Below are positions 41,282-51,530 of a stretch of 64,000 bases of DNA, in pieces. The DNA lies in contig DHWB01000002.1 in the NCBI GenBank assembly GCA_002412965.1, forward strand, positions 262,242 through 326,241. Reading direction: 5' to 3'. Under the pieces are notes generated by a model. It saw nothing but the letters and a program-made list of their open reading frames with translations. It did no database searches and had not been told where the DNA came from. Source of the DNA: Desulfomicrobium sp. UBA5193 (GTDB taxonomy: Bacteria; Desulfobacterota; Desulfovibrionia; Desulfovibrionales; Desulfomicrobiaceae). The stretch's first letter is position 1; each line of letters opens with the position of its first letter. The position numbers and the translations under genes are program-made.

Positions 41282-41875
41282 ATGAACATGCTGCCAATTC
41301 GCCGGGCCATCCTGAGCGTTACCGATAAGTCAGGTCTTGAGGATTTTGCCCGTTTTCTTCAGGAACAGGGCGTGGAGCTGGTCTCCACCGGAGGCACGCG
41401 CAAGAAGCTCGTACAGTCGGGCCTCAAGGTTCGCTCCGTCAGCGATGTGACGGGCTTTCCGGAGATTCTGGGCGGACGGGTCAAGACCTTGCATCCGCAC
41501 GTGCATGCCGGAATTTTGGCGGACAAGGACGACTCCACGCACATGCAGACCTTGAAGGACTTGCGCCTGGCCCCTTTTGACCTGATCTGCGTCAATCTCT
41601 ACAATTTCGCCGAGGCCGTGCGCCAGACCCTGGAAGACAAGCAGGCCGTCGAGCAGATCGACATCGGCGGTCCGACCATGCTGCGCGCCTCGGCCAAGAA
41701 CTTTCATTCCGTGGCCGTGATTCCGGATCCTTCGTATTACGCGGAGTGCATGCGGGAGATGCGTGAAAACGGCGGCTCCCTTTCCCTGGAGTTCCGTAAG
41801 CGCATGGCCGTGGCGACCTTTGCCCTGACCGCCGACTACGACCGCATGATCACCGAGTATCTCAGCCGCTCCTGA
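41282..41875 (+). CDS. purH: IMP cyclohydrolase domain of PurH as a separate protein
   Basis: A 197-residue protein corresponding only to the N-terminal (MGS-like) half of bifunctional PurH: ILSVTDKSGLEDFARFL, STGGTRKKL, TGFPEILGGRVKTLHPHVHAGIL and IDIGGPTMLRASAKN. It closes FAICAR to IMP, the last step of purine synthesis. The AICAR-formyltransferase half is at 46591 on the opposite strand. A GAGAGGG lies before ATG 41282 (ATG 41288 is possible). hflX follows in the same reading frame after the stop. Confidence 0.9.
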   Translation: MNMLPIRRAILSVTDKSGLEDFARFLQEQGVELVSTGGTRKKLVQSGLKVRSVSDVTGFPEILGGRVKTLHPHVHAGILADKDDSTHMQTLKDLRLAPFDLICVNLYNFAEAVRQTLEDKQAVEQIDIGGPTMLRASAKNFHSVAVIPDPSYYAECMREMRENGGSLSLEFRKRMAVATFALTADYDRMITEYLSRS

Positions 41876-41917
41876 CGAAGCGGCTCTGCCGCCCCTGGCC
41901 GGCAACGGAGAATAACC

Positions 41918-43540
41918 ATCGCTTCCAAACCGCTTGGCAACCTCACTGGCCTCAAACCCAGCCAGGTCACGGCCATTTCCCGCCTCTACAACAGGCGCTT
42001 TCCCGATCAGGGCGGGTTCACGTCCGACCAGGCCCGGGAGCTCGCCCTCCTGAGCCGGGGCATCAGCCGCCAGCTCGGCGTGCTGATCAACCGCAAGGGC
42101 GTGCCGGTCATGGTCCTGGTCGGGGAACAGGACGGCATCTTCATCCCCGAGCTCTCGCGCCACCGCCAGGCCGACTCCAGGCTGTCCGGCCTGCGCCTTC
42201 TGCACACGCATCTCGACGCCTCGCTTTTGACGCAGGAAGACCTCATGGACATGGCCTTCCTGCGCCTGGACGCCGTCTGCGTGCTGACCGTGAGCCCCGA
42301 TGGCGCGCCGCGCACCTGCCAGATCGCGCATCTGCTCCCGCCCAACGCGGACGAATTGCCCTACAAGGTGCATGAGGCCATGATCTGGGATGGAGTGGAT
42401 TTTGATTTCGGGGCCAGCGCCAAGGCCCTGGAGGACGAGTTGGCCCGCACGGGGCAGACCGTGGCCGCATCGTCGCGCGAAGGCGCCGCGATACTTGTCA
42501 GCGTTTCCTCAGAGCCGAAAAGCGCGCAGGAAAGATCCCTGGCCGAACTGACGGAGCTGTCGGCGACGGCTGGGCTGGAAGTGGTGGGGCAGGTGGTGCA
42601 GCGCGTGACCAGGGTCAACCCCAAGCTTATCCTGGGGCGCGGCAAACTGGCCGAGCTCGAAGTCCTGGCCCTGCAGAAGAACGCCGCGACCCTGGTCTTC
42701 GACCAGGAGCTGACCCCGACGCAGCAGCGCAATCTGAGCCAGATCACGGAGCGCAAGGTCCTCGACCGCACCCAGCTCATCCTCGACATATTTGCCCAGC
42801 ATGCCCAGACCCGCGAGGGCAAGCTGCAGGTGGAGATGGCCCAGCTCAAGTACATGATGCCCCGGCTGGTGGGCCAGAACCGTGCCATGAGCCGCCTGGC
42901 CGGCGGAATCGGTGGACGCGGTCCGGGCGAGACGAGGCTTGAGATGGATCGCCGCAAGATCCGCGAGCGCATCGCCCAGATCAAGACCGAGCTCGGCAGC
43001 GTGCGCAAGCACCGCCAGGCCACGCGCAGCCGCCGTGACAAGGCGGGGCTGCCCATTGTCTCCCTGGTCGGGTACACCAACGCGGGCAAATCCACGCTTT
43101 TAAACACCCTGACTCAAAGCGACGTCCTGGCCGAGAACAAGCTCTTCGCCACGTTGGACCCCACCAGCCGGCGGCTGCGTTTTCCCGAGGACCGGGAAAT
43201 CATCCTGACCGACACGGTGGGTTTTATCCGCCACCTGCCGGCGGACCTGCGCGAAGCTTTCATGGCCACCCTGGAAGAGCTTGAGAGCGCGGATGTCCTG
43301 GTGCACGTGGCCGATGCCTCGCATCCGGAGATGTCCACACAGCTTGAAGCCGTGGAATCCATCCTGCGCGACCTGTCCATCGACGCCATCCCCCGCATCC
43401 TGGCCTTGAACAAGGTCGACCGGATCTCGGAAGAGGCCCGCCAGACCCTGACCTTCGTGCATCCGGAAGGGGTTTTCATCTCCGCCATCCAGCGCCCGTC
43501 TCTGGCTCCCCTGGTGGAGCGCATCAAGTCCCTGCTATGA
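41918..43540 (+). CDS. hflX: ribosome-associated GTPase HflX (start codon apparently ATC)
   Basis: A 540-residue GTPase that splits or rescues stalled 70S ribosomes. Seen: an N-terminal extension, then LEMDRRKIRERIAQIKTEL, the G1 motif LVGYTNAGKSTLLN, G3 DTVGFIRHLP and G4 ALNKVDRI. The reading frame is open from the purH stop, and HflX-like N-terminal sequence (SKPLGNLTGLKPSQVTAI) begins well upstream of the first normal in-frame start (GTG 42080). Between the stop and 42080 no ATG, GTG or TTG exists, but GGAG sits 7 nt before ATC at 41918, so ATC is probably the start. A GTG 42080 start would give 486 residues. Confidence 0.85.
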   Translation: MASKPLGNLTGLKPSQVTAISRLYNRRFPDQGGFTSDQARELALLSRGISRQLGVLINRKGVPVMVLVGEQDGIFIPELSRHRQADSRLSGLRLLHTHLDASLLTQEDLMDMAFLRLDAVCVLTVSPDGAPRTCQIAHLLPPNADELPYKVHEAMIWDGVDFDFGASAKALEDELARTGQTVAASSREGAAILVSVSSEPKSAQERSLAELTELSATAGLEVVGQVVQRVTRVNPKLILGRGKLAELEVLALQKNAATLVFDQELTPTQQRNLSQITERKVLDRTQLILDIFAQHAQTREGKLQVEMAQLKYMMPRLVGQNRAMSRLAGGIGGRGPGETRLEMDRRKIRERIAQIKTELGSVRKHRQATRSRRDKAGLPIVSLVGYTNAGKSTLLNTLTQSDVLAENKLFATLDPTSRRLRFPEDREIILTDTVGFIRHLPADLREAFMATLEELESADVLVHVADASHPEMSTQLEAVESILRDLSIDAIPRILALNKVDRISEEARQTLTFVHPEGVFISAIQRPSLAPLVERIKSLL

Positions 43541-43586
43541 CGCATGGGGCCATGCCGTGAGGCAGGCCTGAAGGATAAAGTGTGAT

Positions 43587-43703
43587 GGATCCCCGCCTTC
43601 GCGGGGATGACACATGAACAGCGCCTAAATTTGAAGTTTTGCCGGTACGATGGCTGGGGCTTTGCGTTCTGCTATCACGTCATTCCCGCGAAGGCGGGAA
43701 TCC
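43587..43703. repeat. REPIN-like inverted pair of a 25-bp palindromic repeat, copy 2
   Basis: GGATCCCCGCCTTCGCGGGGATGAC (43587-43611) is followed 67 nt later by GTCATTCCCGCGAAGGCGGGAATCC (43679-43703), the reverse complement of the repeat found at 12954. The first arm differs from the others by two compensating changes (C/G), so the stem is preserved. The pair fills most of the 270-nt gap between hflX and plsY. Confidence 0.88.
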
Positions 43704-43756
43704 ATCCTTCATATGGCGAAAGCCTTGCGCCCTTCAGACGTCACCCATGAAAAGCA

Positions 43757-43788
43757 AAAGCGCGGAAACCCTCGGGCTCCCGCGCTTT
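43757..43788 (-). terminator. terminator candidate for plsY
   Basis: AAAGCGCGG (43757-43765) pairs exactly with CCGCGCTTT (43780-43788) around a 14-nt loop. On the minus strand it is followed by a T-rich stretch. It lies 24 nt after the plsY stop codon at 43812. Confidence 0.6.
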
Positions 43789-43811
43789 CGTCATTGTATT
43801 CCGAAAACAGG

Positions 43812-44399
43812 CTATTCTTTCTTCTTCCAGGGATGTTCCTCGCCGGCCATGAGGCGTTGGATGTTTTCCGAGTGCTTCCAGAAGATGAGGCCCATGAGCA
43901 CCAGGGCCACGGGGATGGCGCCGAAAAGGCCCTGGAAGAGCAGCACCACCGGCATGAGGGCGACCATGACCAGGGAGGCCAGGGACACGAAGTTGTAGAA
44001 GTACAGTGCCGCCAGGAAGGCCAGCCCGCAAATGATGGTGCCGGACGTGGAGATGGCCACGAAAGCGCCCACCCAAGTGGCCACGCCCTTCCCGCCCTTG
44101 CCGTGCAGGAACACGGAGAACATGTGACCGCAGACGGCAGCCAGCGCGACCAGGGTCAGGAAGAAGTAGGAATCCGAAAAGCTGGAGGCCAGAAGCACGG
44201 GCAGAAAGCCTTTGAGCATGTCCAGGCTTAAGGTCAGGGCCCCGAATTTGGTTCCGCAGAGGCGACCGACATTGGTGGCGCCGATATTTCCGCTGCCCTG
44301 TTCACGCGGGTCGATCCCGCAACAGGTTTTGGAGATCAAGAGTCCGAAGGGCATGGCCCCCAGAAGGTAGCTGATTGCGAGCCAGAATATCGTCACCAT
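43812..44399 (-). CDS. plsY: acyl-phosphate:glycerol-3-phosphate acyltransferase PlsY
   Basis: A 195-residue inner-membrane enzyme with about five spans that puts the first acyl chain on glycerol-3-phosphate in phospholipid synthesis, using the acyl-phosphate made by PlsX. Conserved motifs: SYLLGAMPFGLLI at the start, then GSGNIGATNVGRL (motif 1), and HMFSVFLHGKGGKGVATWVG (motif 2). Length is normal. It is downstream of an RNB ribonuclease gene (79-nt gap) on the same strand. Confidence 0.92.
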   Translation of the reverse strand: MVTIFWLAISYLLGAMPFGLLISKTCCGIDPREQGSGNIGATNVGRLCGTKFGALTLSLDMLKGFLPVLLASSFSDSYFFLTLVALAAVCGHMFSVFLHGKGGKGVATWVGAFVAISTSGTIICGLAFLAALYFYNFVSLASLVMVALMPVVLLFQGLFGAIPVALVLMGLIFWKHSENIQRLMAGEEHPWKKKE

Positions 44400-44478
44400 G
44401 TGCAGTCTCCTTTATTTTTGGAAAGTAGGGTTGGCATGTGCCGAAATTCACTACTTGAAAACGTCCTGCCGGACAAGA

Positions 44479-46521
44479 TCATTCCTCCTCCCAGGCCTCA
44501 ACGATTTTTATTTCGTTGTTCAGGGGATCGACTTTGCCGATGCGAATGGAGAAGCGCTGGCCGAGCCGGATCTTGTCCCCGAAGATCTTGCGCGGGGCTT
44601 TCAGGAAAAGTTGCAGCTCCGGCAGCGAAATCGTCACCAGATTGGAGCCGGGATCGACGATGACGCCGGACCAGCGCATTTTCTTGTGATTTTGTCGGAA
44701 ATACTCGCATTTCCAGTATCTAGGTCGCATGCGCTGGACCTGACCGACCAGCTCGGCCCGGCTGGAGAGGAGCGGAAGCAGGCTCTCCAGCTCGCTTTGG
44801 TCCAGCAGGCGGCCCTGTCCGCTCAGTCTGGCCATGATCTGGGCCATGTTGATGAAATCCGAATAGCGCCGAAGCGGCGAGGTCACGGGGGCGTAAACCT
44901 TGGCCCCGATGGTGGCGTGCCGTCTCGGCTCGCATTCCAGGATGGACGGCCCCATGTTGTTGATGATGCGGTAGATGTCCGTTGGCTCGGTCCATACTCC
45001 GGCGCTTTCGGCCGACAGGGTAATGTTCTGGGTCCGGAAGAGCATCGCGGTCCCCGTCTCCCGGGCCCAAGAACCCATGGCCTTGTTGGCCAGGATCATG
45101 AACTCGGACACGATCATCTGCGCTTCGGGCGTCGACTCGGACTGCACGACCTCGACTTCCGGGTTGGCGGGGTCGCCTTTCAGGACCATGCGCGGGTCGG
45201 GCTGGTCCATGATCACTGCGTGTTCGCAAATGCGGGCCTGACGCAGCATGCGGGCCAGGTCGCGGGCATCATGCAGCATGCCGTGTGCGCCCGTGGCGAT
45301 CTCGTTTTCCACTCCGGTATAAGTCAGGTTCGCGGTCACCCGCACCCAGCTCAGTTCCGGGACAAAGGCGCGCAAAGTTCCGTCGCTGCCCAGGTCAAAG
45401 GTGATGAGCAGGGCGGGACGGTCCTGTCCCTCGTTGAGGCTGAAAAAATCCTTGCCCAGGACTTCGGGCAGCATATGGCTCGTGCCTTCGGGCAGATAGA
45501 GGGAGCTGAAGCGCTGGAGTACGGCCCGGTCCAGAGGGCTGCCGAATTCCCAGCCCAGGCATGGGCAGGCCAGGGCCAGGCGCAGCCGGAATCCGTTTTC
45601 GTCGCGCGTCAGCTCAAAGCCGTCGTCAATGTCCTGGGTGCTGGCGGAGTCGATGGTCACGATGCTGGCGACCGACTCCTGGCGAGTGGCCAGAACCCGC
45701 TCCTGCAGGGCGGCGATGGACTCGGCGTGGGCCGTGGACCAGTCCGGTTCCCAGTCGTACTGGGCCCGTGCCAGATGGAAATTAAAATGCGGCGGCACGA
45801 TGCCCCAGGCCTGCGCCAGGAACAGGGGCAGATAGGGGTCCTCGGGCAGTCCCTGGCTCATGGTCTTCCACAGCGCGTCGGAATCCCGGTCGTCGGGATT
45901 GGAGATGCGGGTCATGAGCAGGTTCCTGATGCGCAGCGCCTGGTCTTCGTCGGGCTGGGGGAGGGCGTTTTTGCGCTTGCAGAAGATGTCCCACAGGCCA
46001 CGCAGAAAATCCTGCCCGAAGCCGACAAGGCGTTCGCGCTCCTGGGCCTTGCGCAGCTCTTCCTGGCGGCGTTCGACGGTTTCCTGGGCGTAGATCTCGA
46101 AGCTGGGCGGGGAGAACTTGAAATGGGTCTTGGTCTGCAACAGCTTGCGGCCCAGAGCCGCAAGCTGGTCTTCGGTGGCGGACTCGAAGACAAGGCTCGC
46201 AAACCACTCGATTTCCGCCTCATCGACTTCGCCCTGGGCCAGATCCCATATTTCCAGGGCGTCGACGGAATCGGCCAGGCGTTCCCGGCGACCGTTGTGC
46301 GTGCGCAGCAGGTCGAGCATTTCCTGTCGGCTGGCGCCGGACGAACATTGAGGTCCAATCCAGGGCAGAACCCGGGACAGGGGGAGCTTGAGCTCCCGTT
46401 GTCCCGCCGTGAAGACCCGCAAGCGGGGTCCCTGGACATCCAGGATCCAGGCCACGACGGGCTGGTTGTCCTGCAGAAACTCGATGATGCATCCTGGCTG
46501 CAGGGAAAGGAAAGTGGACAT
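44479..46521 (-). CDS. RNB-domain exoribonuclease (RNase II/R family)
   Basis: A 680-residue 3'-to-5' exoribonuclease. The catalytic RNB region has VTIDSASTQDIDDGFEL (two of the four active-site Asp) and, later, PLRRYSDFINMAQIMARLSG, a signature of the family. It lacks the recognisable C-terminal S1 tail of RNase R and has a long N-terminal part, so it belongs to the divergent RNase II-like group of deltaproteobacteria. It degrades RNA. The 69-nt gap in front of its ATG holds tight hairpins. purH2 is upstream on the same strand and may be co-transcribed. Confidence 0.85.
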   Translation of the reverse strand: MSTFLSLQPGCIIEFLQDNQPVVAWILDVQGPRLRVFTAGQRELKLPLSRVLPWIGPQCSSGASRQEMLDLLRTHNGRRERLADSVDALEIWDLAQGEVDEAEIEWFASLVFESATEDQLAALGRKLLQTKTHFKFSPPSFEIYAQETVERRQEELRKAQERERLVGFGQDFLRGLWDIFCKRKNALPQPDEDQALRIRNLLMTRISNPDDRDSDALWKTMSQGLPEDPYLPLFLAQAWGIVPPHFNFHLARAQYDWEPDWSTAHAESIAALQERVLATRQESVASIVTIDSASTQDIDDGFELTRDENGFRLRLALACPCLGWEFGSPLDRAVLQRFSSLYLPEGTSHMLPEVLGKDFFSLNEGQDRPALLITFDLGSDGTLRAFVPELSWVRVTANLTYTGVENEIATGAHGMLHDARDLARMLRQARICEHAVIMDQPDPRMVLKGDPANPEVEVVQSESTPEAQMIVSEFMILANKAMGSWARETGTAMLFRTQNITLSAESAGVWTEPTDIYRIINNMGPSILECEPRRHATIGAKVYAPVTSPLRRYSDFINMAQIMARLSGQGRLLDQSELESLLPLLSSRAELVGQVQRMRPRYWKCEYFRQNHKKMRWSGVIVDPGSNLVTISLPELQLFLKAPRKIFGDKIRLGQRFSIRIGKVDPLNNEIKIVEAWEEE

Positions 46522-46530
46522 ACAGGGCCT

Positions 46531-46590
46531 TATGCGCAGTGCGCGTGAGCCGGCCTGGCCGGCTCGGGTGAACGGCCCGGGGGCCGTTTT
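46531..46590. other. hairpin-rich gap in front of the RNB ribonuclease gene
   Basis: Within about 60 nt: TGCGC-AGT-GCGC near 46534-46544, GAGCCGGCC-t-GGCCGGCTC at 46547-46565, and ACGGCC-cggg-GGCCGT at 46572-46587 followed by a T run on the plus strand. On the minus strand this is the probable 5' leader of the ribonuclease mRNA, after the purH2 stop codon. The last hairpin is a terminator only for plus-strand transcripts, for which there is no gene. Confidence 0.4.
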
Positions 46591-47865
<1,275 letters not shown>

Positions 47866-48136
47866 ATATATTCTCCGAAAAGAGGATTTGACGTCGTCAG
47901 GCGGCGGAGGGTGCCGCACGAATCCATGTGCCCCTAGCACAGCCCGGACTGGACGGCAAATTCAGCACCAGGGCGGAATTCGGCGACGGGGGTGCTTTCC
48001 GGCGGGAATTTTTAAGTTTTAGCGCACCAAGGGCAACCGATTGCGCAAATTGACTTCACTCCGGGCTTCTCATAAAGAAGGGAGCCATTTGCCATTGCGC
48101 TGACGGCCAATACATCAAGACGAGGAGATCGGATTC
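47866..48136. other. divergent intergenic region between purH2 and purA
   Basis: About 270 nt without a convincing open reading frame. A TTGACT hexamer at 48050-48055 upstream of purA has no well-spaced -10 box, so I do not assign a promoter. A riboswitch was considered but no known purine aptamer fold was recognised. Confidence 0.4.
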
Positions 48137-49411
48137 ATGGCGAATATCGTAGTCATGGGCGCCCAGTGGGGCGATGAAGGAAAGGGCAAGATCGTTGATC
48201 TGCTGACCACTGACGTGGCCGCCATCGTGCGCTTTCAAGGTGGGAACAATGCCGGGCACACTCTTGTGGTGAATGGCAAGCAGACCATATTGCATCTTAT
48301 TCCGTCCGGCATCCTGCATCAGGGCAAGAAATGCATGATCGGCAACGGCGTGGTGCTGGACCCGTTCGTGTTCTGCCTGGAGATGGACAAGCTCGCAGCC
48401 TCCGGCATTGATGTCAGCCCCGAGCGGCTCATGATCAGCAAGAAGACCCAGCTCATCCTGCCGTATCATTGCGCCATCGACGGCGCGCGCGAAAATTTCA
48501 AGAGCGGCTCCGACAAGATCGGCACCACTGGGCGGGGCATCGGCCCCTGCTATGAAGACAAGGTCGCCCGCATCGGCATCCGCGCCGCGGACCTGGCCGA
48601 CGAGACCCTGCTCAGGCACAAGATCGAAAAGGCCCTGGTGGAAAAGAACGCCCTGCTCACTGGCCTCTACGGTCAGGAGCCCATGTCGGCGCAGCGGATC
48701 TTCGATGACCTGCTGCCCGTGGCCCGCCGCCTGGTGCCGTATCTGGGCGACGTGTCCTCGGCCATCCAGGAATACGCCACCAAGGGAGTGCTTTTCGAGG
48801 GCGCCCAGGGCACGCATCTGGACATCGACCACGGCACCTATCCCTTCGTGACCTCCTCCAATACCGTGGCCGGCAACGCCTCGGCCGGATCAGGCTGCTC
48901 GCCCCGCATGCTCGACCGCATCGTGGCCATCGTCAAGGCCTACACCACTCGCGTGGGCGCCGGCCCGTTTCCCACGGAACTTTCCGATGGCGCTGGTGCG
49001 TACATGCAGGAAAAGGGCGCCGAATTCGGAGCGACCACGGGCCGCAAGCGTCGCTGCGGCTGGCTGGACATGGTGGTTCTGCGCGAATCCCAGCGTCTGA
49101 ACGGCCCCACGGAGATCGCCCTGACCAAGCTCGACGTCCTGGGCGGCCTGGATGAGCTGAAGCTCTGCGTGGCCTACCGCTACAAGGGCCAGGAGGTCGC
49201 CTATCCGCCCCAGGAAGAAAACGGCATGGCCTATGTGGAGCCGGTCTACGAGAGCATGCCCGGCTGGCGGGAAGACATCTCCGGCTGCCGGACCTATGCC
49301 GACCTGCCGCAGGCCACGCGCGACTATATCGCCCGTATCGAGGAGATCCTGGATATCCCGGTGGCAATCGTTTCCGTGGGCCCGGATCGGGACCAGACCA
49401 TTCTGCGCTAA
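48137..49411 (+). CDS. purA: adenylosuccinate synthetase
   Basis: A 424-residue enzyme joining IMP and Asp with GTP to give adenylosuccinate, the first step from IMP to AMP. Motifs: VVMGAQWGDEGKGKIVDLLT with the GDEGKG catalytic loop, then GGNNAGHTLV, and VGAGPFPTEL near the C-terminus. GAGGAG precedes the ATG. It is divergent from the PurH formyltransferase gene, so the two may share control. A classic terminator follows it. Confidence 0.95.
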   Translation: MANIVVMGAQWGDEGKGKIVDLLTTDVAAIVRFQGGNNAGHTLVVNGKQTILHLIPSGILHQGKKCMIGNGVVLDPFVFCLEMDKLAASGIDVSPERLMISKKTQLILPYHCAIDGARENFKSGSDKIGTTGRGIGPCYEDKVARIGIRAADLADETLLRHKIEKALVEKNALLTGLYGQEPMSAQRIFDDLLPVARRLVPYLGDVSSAIQEYATKGVLFEGAQGTHLDIDHGTYPFVTSSNTVAGNASAGSGCSPRMLDRIVAIVKAYTTRVGAGPFPTELSDGAGAYMQEKGAEFGATTGRKRRCGWLDMVVLRESQRLNGPTEIALTKLDVLGGLDELKLCVAYRYKGQEVAYPPQEENGMAYVEPVYESMPGWREDISGCRTYADLPQATRDYIARIEEILDIPVAIVSVGPDRDQTILR

Positions 49412-49415
49412 TCAG

Positions 49416-49438
49416 GGGAGGTTCGCCTCCCTTTTTTT
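49416..49438 (+). terminator. terminator of purA, with UUCG tetraloop
   Basis: GGGAGG (49416-49421), the UUCG tetraloop (49422-49425) and CCTCCC (49426-49431) are followed by seven T. It ends 5 nt before the holB ATG, so read-through or a distinct promoter must supply holB. Confidence 0.85.
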
Positions 49439-49443
49439 ATCAT

Positions 49444-50289
49444 ATGCCTATACCCTGGCACCACACCATCACCACCCAACCCCGCATCGCGGGGTTTTTG
49501 GACCGGCTGGCCTCGGCTCCGCCCAGATCCCTGCTGCTCGAAGGCGGGACTGTGGAGGAGCGCCTGGCTCTTGGCCTCTTTTGGGCTGCCCGGCTCATGT
49601 GCCCCGAGGCCAAGCCGCCGTGCGGAGAGTGCCGGATCTGCCTGCAGCTCGCCGATGACGCCTGTCGCGACCTTTTTCTGCTGAACGGCGCCGAAGGCTC
49701 CATAAGCATCGACACCATCAGGGAAGTACGCGCCGTGCTTGGCGATCCGCCCGCAGGACGGGGGCCGCGCGTGGTCATCCTGGCCGAGGCCCAGGCCCTG
49801 GGCGATGGGGCGGCCAACGCCCTGCTCAAGTCCCTGGAAGAGCCCCGGCCCGGCAATGTCTTCGTCCTGCTGGCTCCGAGCCGCGAAATTCTGCTGCCGA
49901 CCCTGGTCTCCCGCAGTTTCGTGCTTACCTTGGGCTGGCCCCGCAGCGCCCAGGATGATCCAGACCTGCGGGACTGGACCGTGGCCCTTGGCGAGTTCAT
50001 TCAGTCCGGCAAGGGCGCGTGGCTTGAATGGACGGGCCGCAAAGGCAACGTGGACGCGCGCCTGGCCGACGCCATCCTGCGGGAGGTGCAGCGTAGTCTG
50101 GTCCAGGCCGGCTACGGCAACCCCCTGACCGATCTGGCCCGGCTGCTGGCCGCGCGCCTGGATGTGGTCGCGGTGCGGCAGGTGGGCGTTGTTGTCGAAA
50201 ATGCATTGGAAAGCCTGGAAGTGGGCGCCAATCCGGCCGTGGTGCTGGAATGGACGGCCATGCGTATGTGGAACCTTCTGCACAAATAA
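49444..50289 (+). CDS. holB: DNA polymerase III delta' subunit-like clamp-loader protein
   Basis: A 281-residue protein of the clamp-loader family. It has the zinc module CPEAKPPCGECRICL (four Cys as in delta' and tau), and SIDTIREVRAVLG and NALLKSLEEPRPGNVFVLLAP (arginine-finger-like region), all typical of HolB. It would open and close the beta clamp with DnaX and HolA. It is shorter than E. coli delta'. No ribosome site is visible at 49444 because the purA terminator occupies that place. serB starts 5 nt after it. Confidence 0.8.
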   Translation: MPIPWHHTITTQPRIAGFLDRLASAPPRSLLLEGGTVEERLALGLFWAARLMCPEAKPPCGECRICLQLADDACRDLFLLNGAEGSISIDTIREVRAVLGDPPAGRGPRVVILAEAQALGDGAANALLKSLEEPRPGNVFVLLAPSREILLPTLVSRSFVLTLGWPRSAQDDPDLRDWTVALGEFIQSGKGAWLEWTGRKGNVDARLADAILREVQRSLVQAGYGNPLTDLARLLAARLDVVAVRQVGVVVENALESLEVGANPAVVLEWTAMRMWNLLHK

Positions 50290-50294
50290 AGAGT

Positions 50295-51530
50295 ATGCGC
50301 GAAATCATTCTCATTCAAATCTCCGGCACCGACCGGGACGGTCTCCTGGCTGGAATCATGGGCCAGCTGGCCGCCTCGGGTGTGACCATTCTCGACATCA
50401 GCCAGTCCGTCATCCACGACGACCTCTCGCTCGGCGTGCTCATCGAAGTACCGCGCGAGAACGAATCCTCGCCCATCCTCAAAGACCTTCTCTTCTGGGC
50501 CCACAATCAGGGGCTGCACCTCAAGTTTTCACCCGTGACCGAGGACGACTACGAGCGCTGGGTCGGCATGCAGGGGCGCAAGCGTCACATCGTGACCGTG
50601 CTCGGCCGGACCATCACCGCGGCCAACCTGGCGGCCATGGCCGCGGTCATCACCGCCAACGGCCTGAGCATCGACTGCATCACCCGTCTGTCGGGCCGCA
50701 GATCCCTGGCCCAGCCCCCGGCCATGCCCCGGTCCTGCCTGGAGTTTTCCGTGCGCGGCACGCCGACCGACATTTCAGCCATGCGCGCCGCCTTTCTGGA
50801 TCTGTCCAGGGAGCAGGGCATCGACATCGGTTTTCAGGAAGACAACGCCTTCCGCCGCATCCGCCGTCTGGTCTGTTTCGACATGGATTCGACCCTGATC
50901 CAGGCCGAGGTCATCGACGAGCTGGCCAAGCGGGCGGGAGTGGGCGAGCAGGTCGCGGCCATCACCGAGGCGGCCATGCGCGGGGAGCTCGATTTCGCCC
51001 AGAGCCTGCGCAAGCGGGTCGGCCTGCTCAAGGGGCTGCCAGAGGCAGTGCTGCAGGATGTCGCCGCGACCCTGCCCATGACCGAAGGCGCGGAGCGGCT
51101 CATTCGCACCTTGAAGAGTCTGGGCTACACCATCGCCATCCTGTCCGGCGGATTCAATTATTTCGGCCGCCGCCTGCAGGACATGCTTGGCATCGACTAC
51201 GTGCATGCCAATGAGCTCGAGATCCGTGACGGCTTCCTGACCGGCGGACTGGTCGGCGAGATTGTCGACGGCGCGGGCAAGGCGCGGCTCCTCAAAGCCA
51301 TCGCCGCCAAGGAAAACATTTCTCTGTCGCAGGTCATCGCCGTGGGCGACGGGGCCAACGACCTGCCCATGCTTGACGTGGCGGGTCTTGGCATTGCCTT
51401 TCACGCCAAACCCGTGGTCCGCCAGGGCGCGGGGCAGGCCATCTCCAACGTGGGCCTCGACGGAGTACTTTATTTTCTGGGCCTGCGGGACCGCGAGACC
51501 GTGGACCAGCTGTCCGGCCGGGAGGTATGA
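50295..51530 (+). CDS. serB: phosphoserine phosphatase SerB with N-terminal ACT domains
   Basis: A 411-residue enzyme. Residues 1-180 contain two ACT domains (ILIQISGTDRDGLLAGIMGQL and IVTVLGRTITAANLAAMAAV), followed by a HAD hydrolase with FDMDSTLIQAEVIDELA (nucleophile Asp), SGGFNYF and GDGANDLPML. It makes serine from phosphoserine, and the ACT domains probably allow feedback by serine. ATG 50295 is chosen over the longer in-frame start because the ACT domain begins there. It lies between holB (5 nt) and fxsA (overlap), in one unit. Confidence 0.92.
   Translation: MREIILIQISGTDRDGLLAGIMGQLAASGVTILDISQSVIHDDLSLGVLIEVPRENESSPILKDLLFWAHNQGLHLKFSPVTEDDYERWVGMQGRKRHIVTVLGRTITAANLAAMAAVITANGLSIDCITRLSGRRSLAQPPAMPRSCLEFSVRGTPTDISAMRAAFLDLSREQGIDIGFQEDNAFRRIRRLVCFDMDSTLIQAEVIDELAKRAGVGEQVAAITEAAMRGELDFAQSLRKRVGLLKGLPEAVLQDVAATLPMTEGAERLIRTLKSLGYTIAILSGGFNYFGRRLQDMLGIDYVHANELEIRDGFLTGGLVGEIVDGAGKARLLKAIAAKENISLSQVIAVGDGANDLPMLDVAGLGIAFHAKPVVRQGAGQAISNVGLDGVLYFLGLRDRETVDQLSGREV

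Noticed and set aside
42080..43540. GTG 42080 as the HflX start
   Set aside because: It would cut off N-terminal sequence that looks like the conserved HflX start region, and no ribosome site precedes it. Kept only as an alternative.
48050..48055. TTGACT as the purA -35 box
   Set aside because: No well-spaced -10 hexamer follows; the spacing would be 15 nt to a poor CATAAA.
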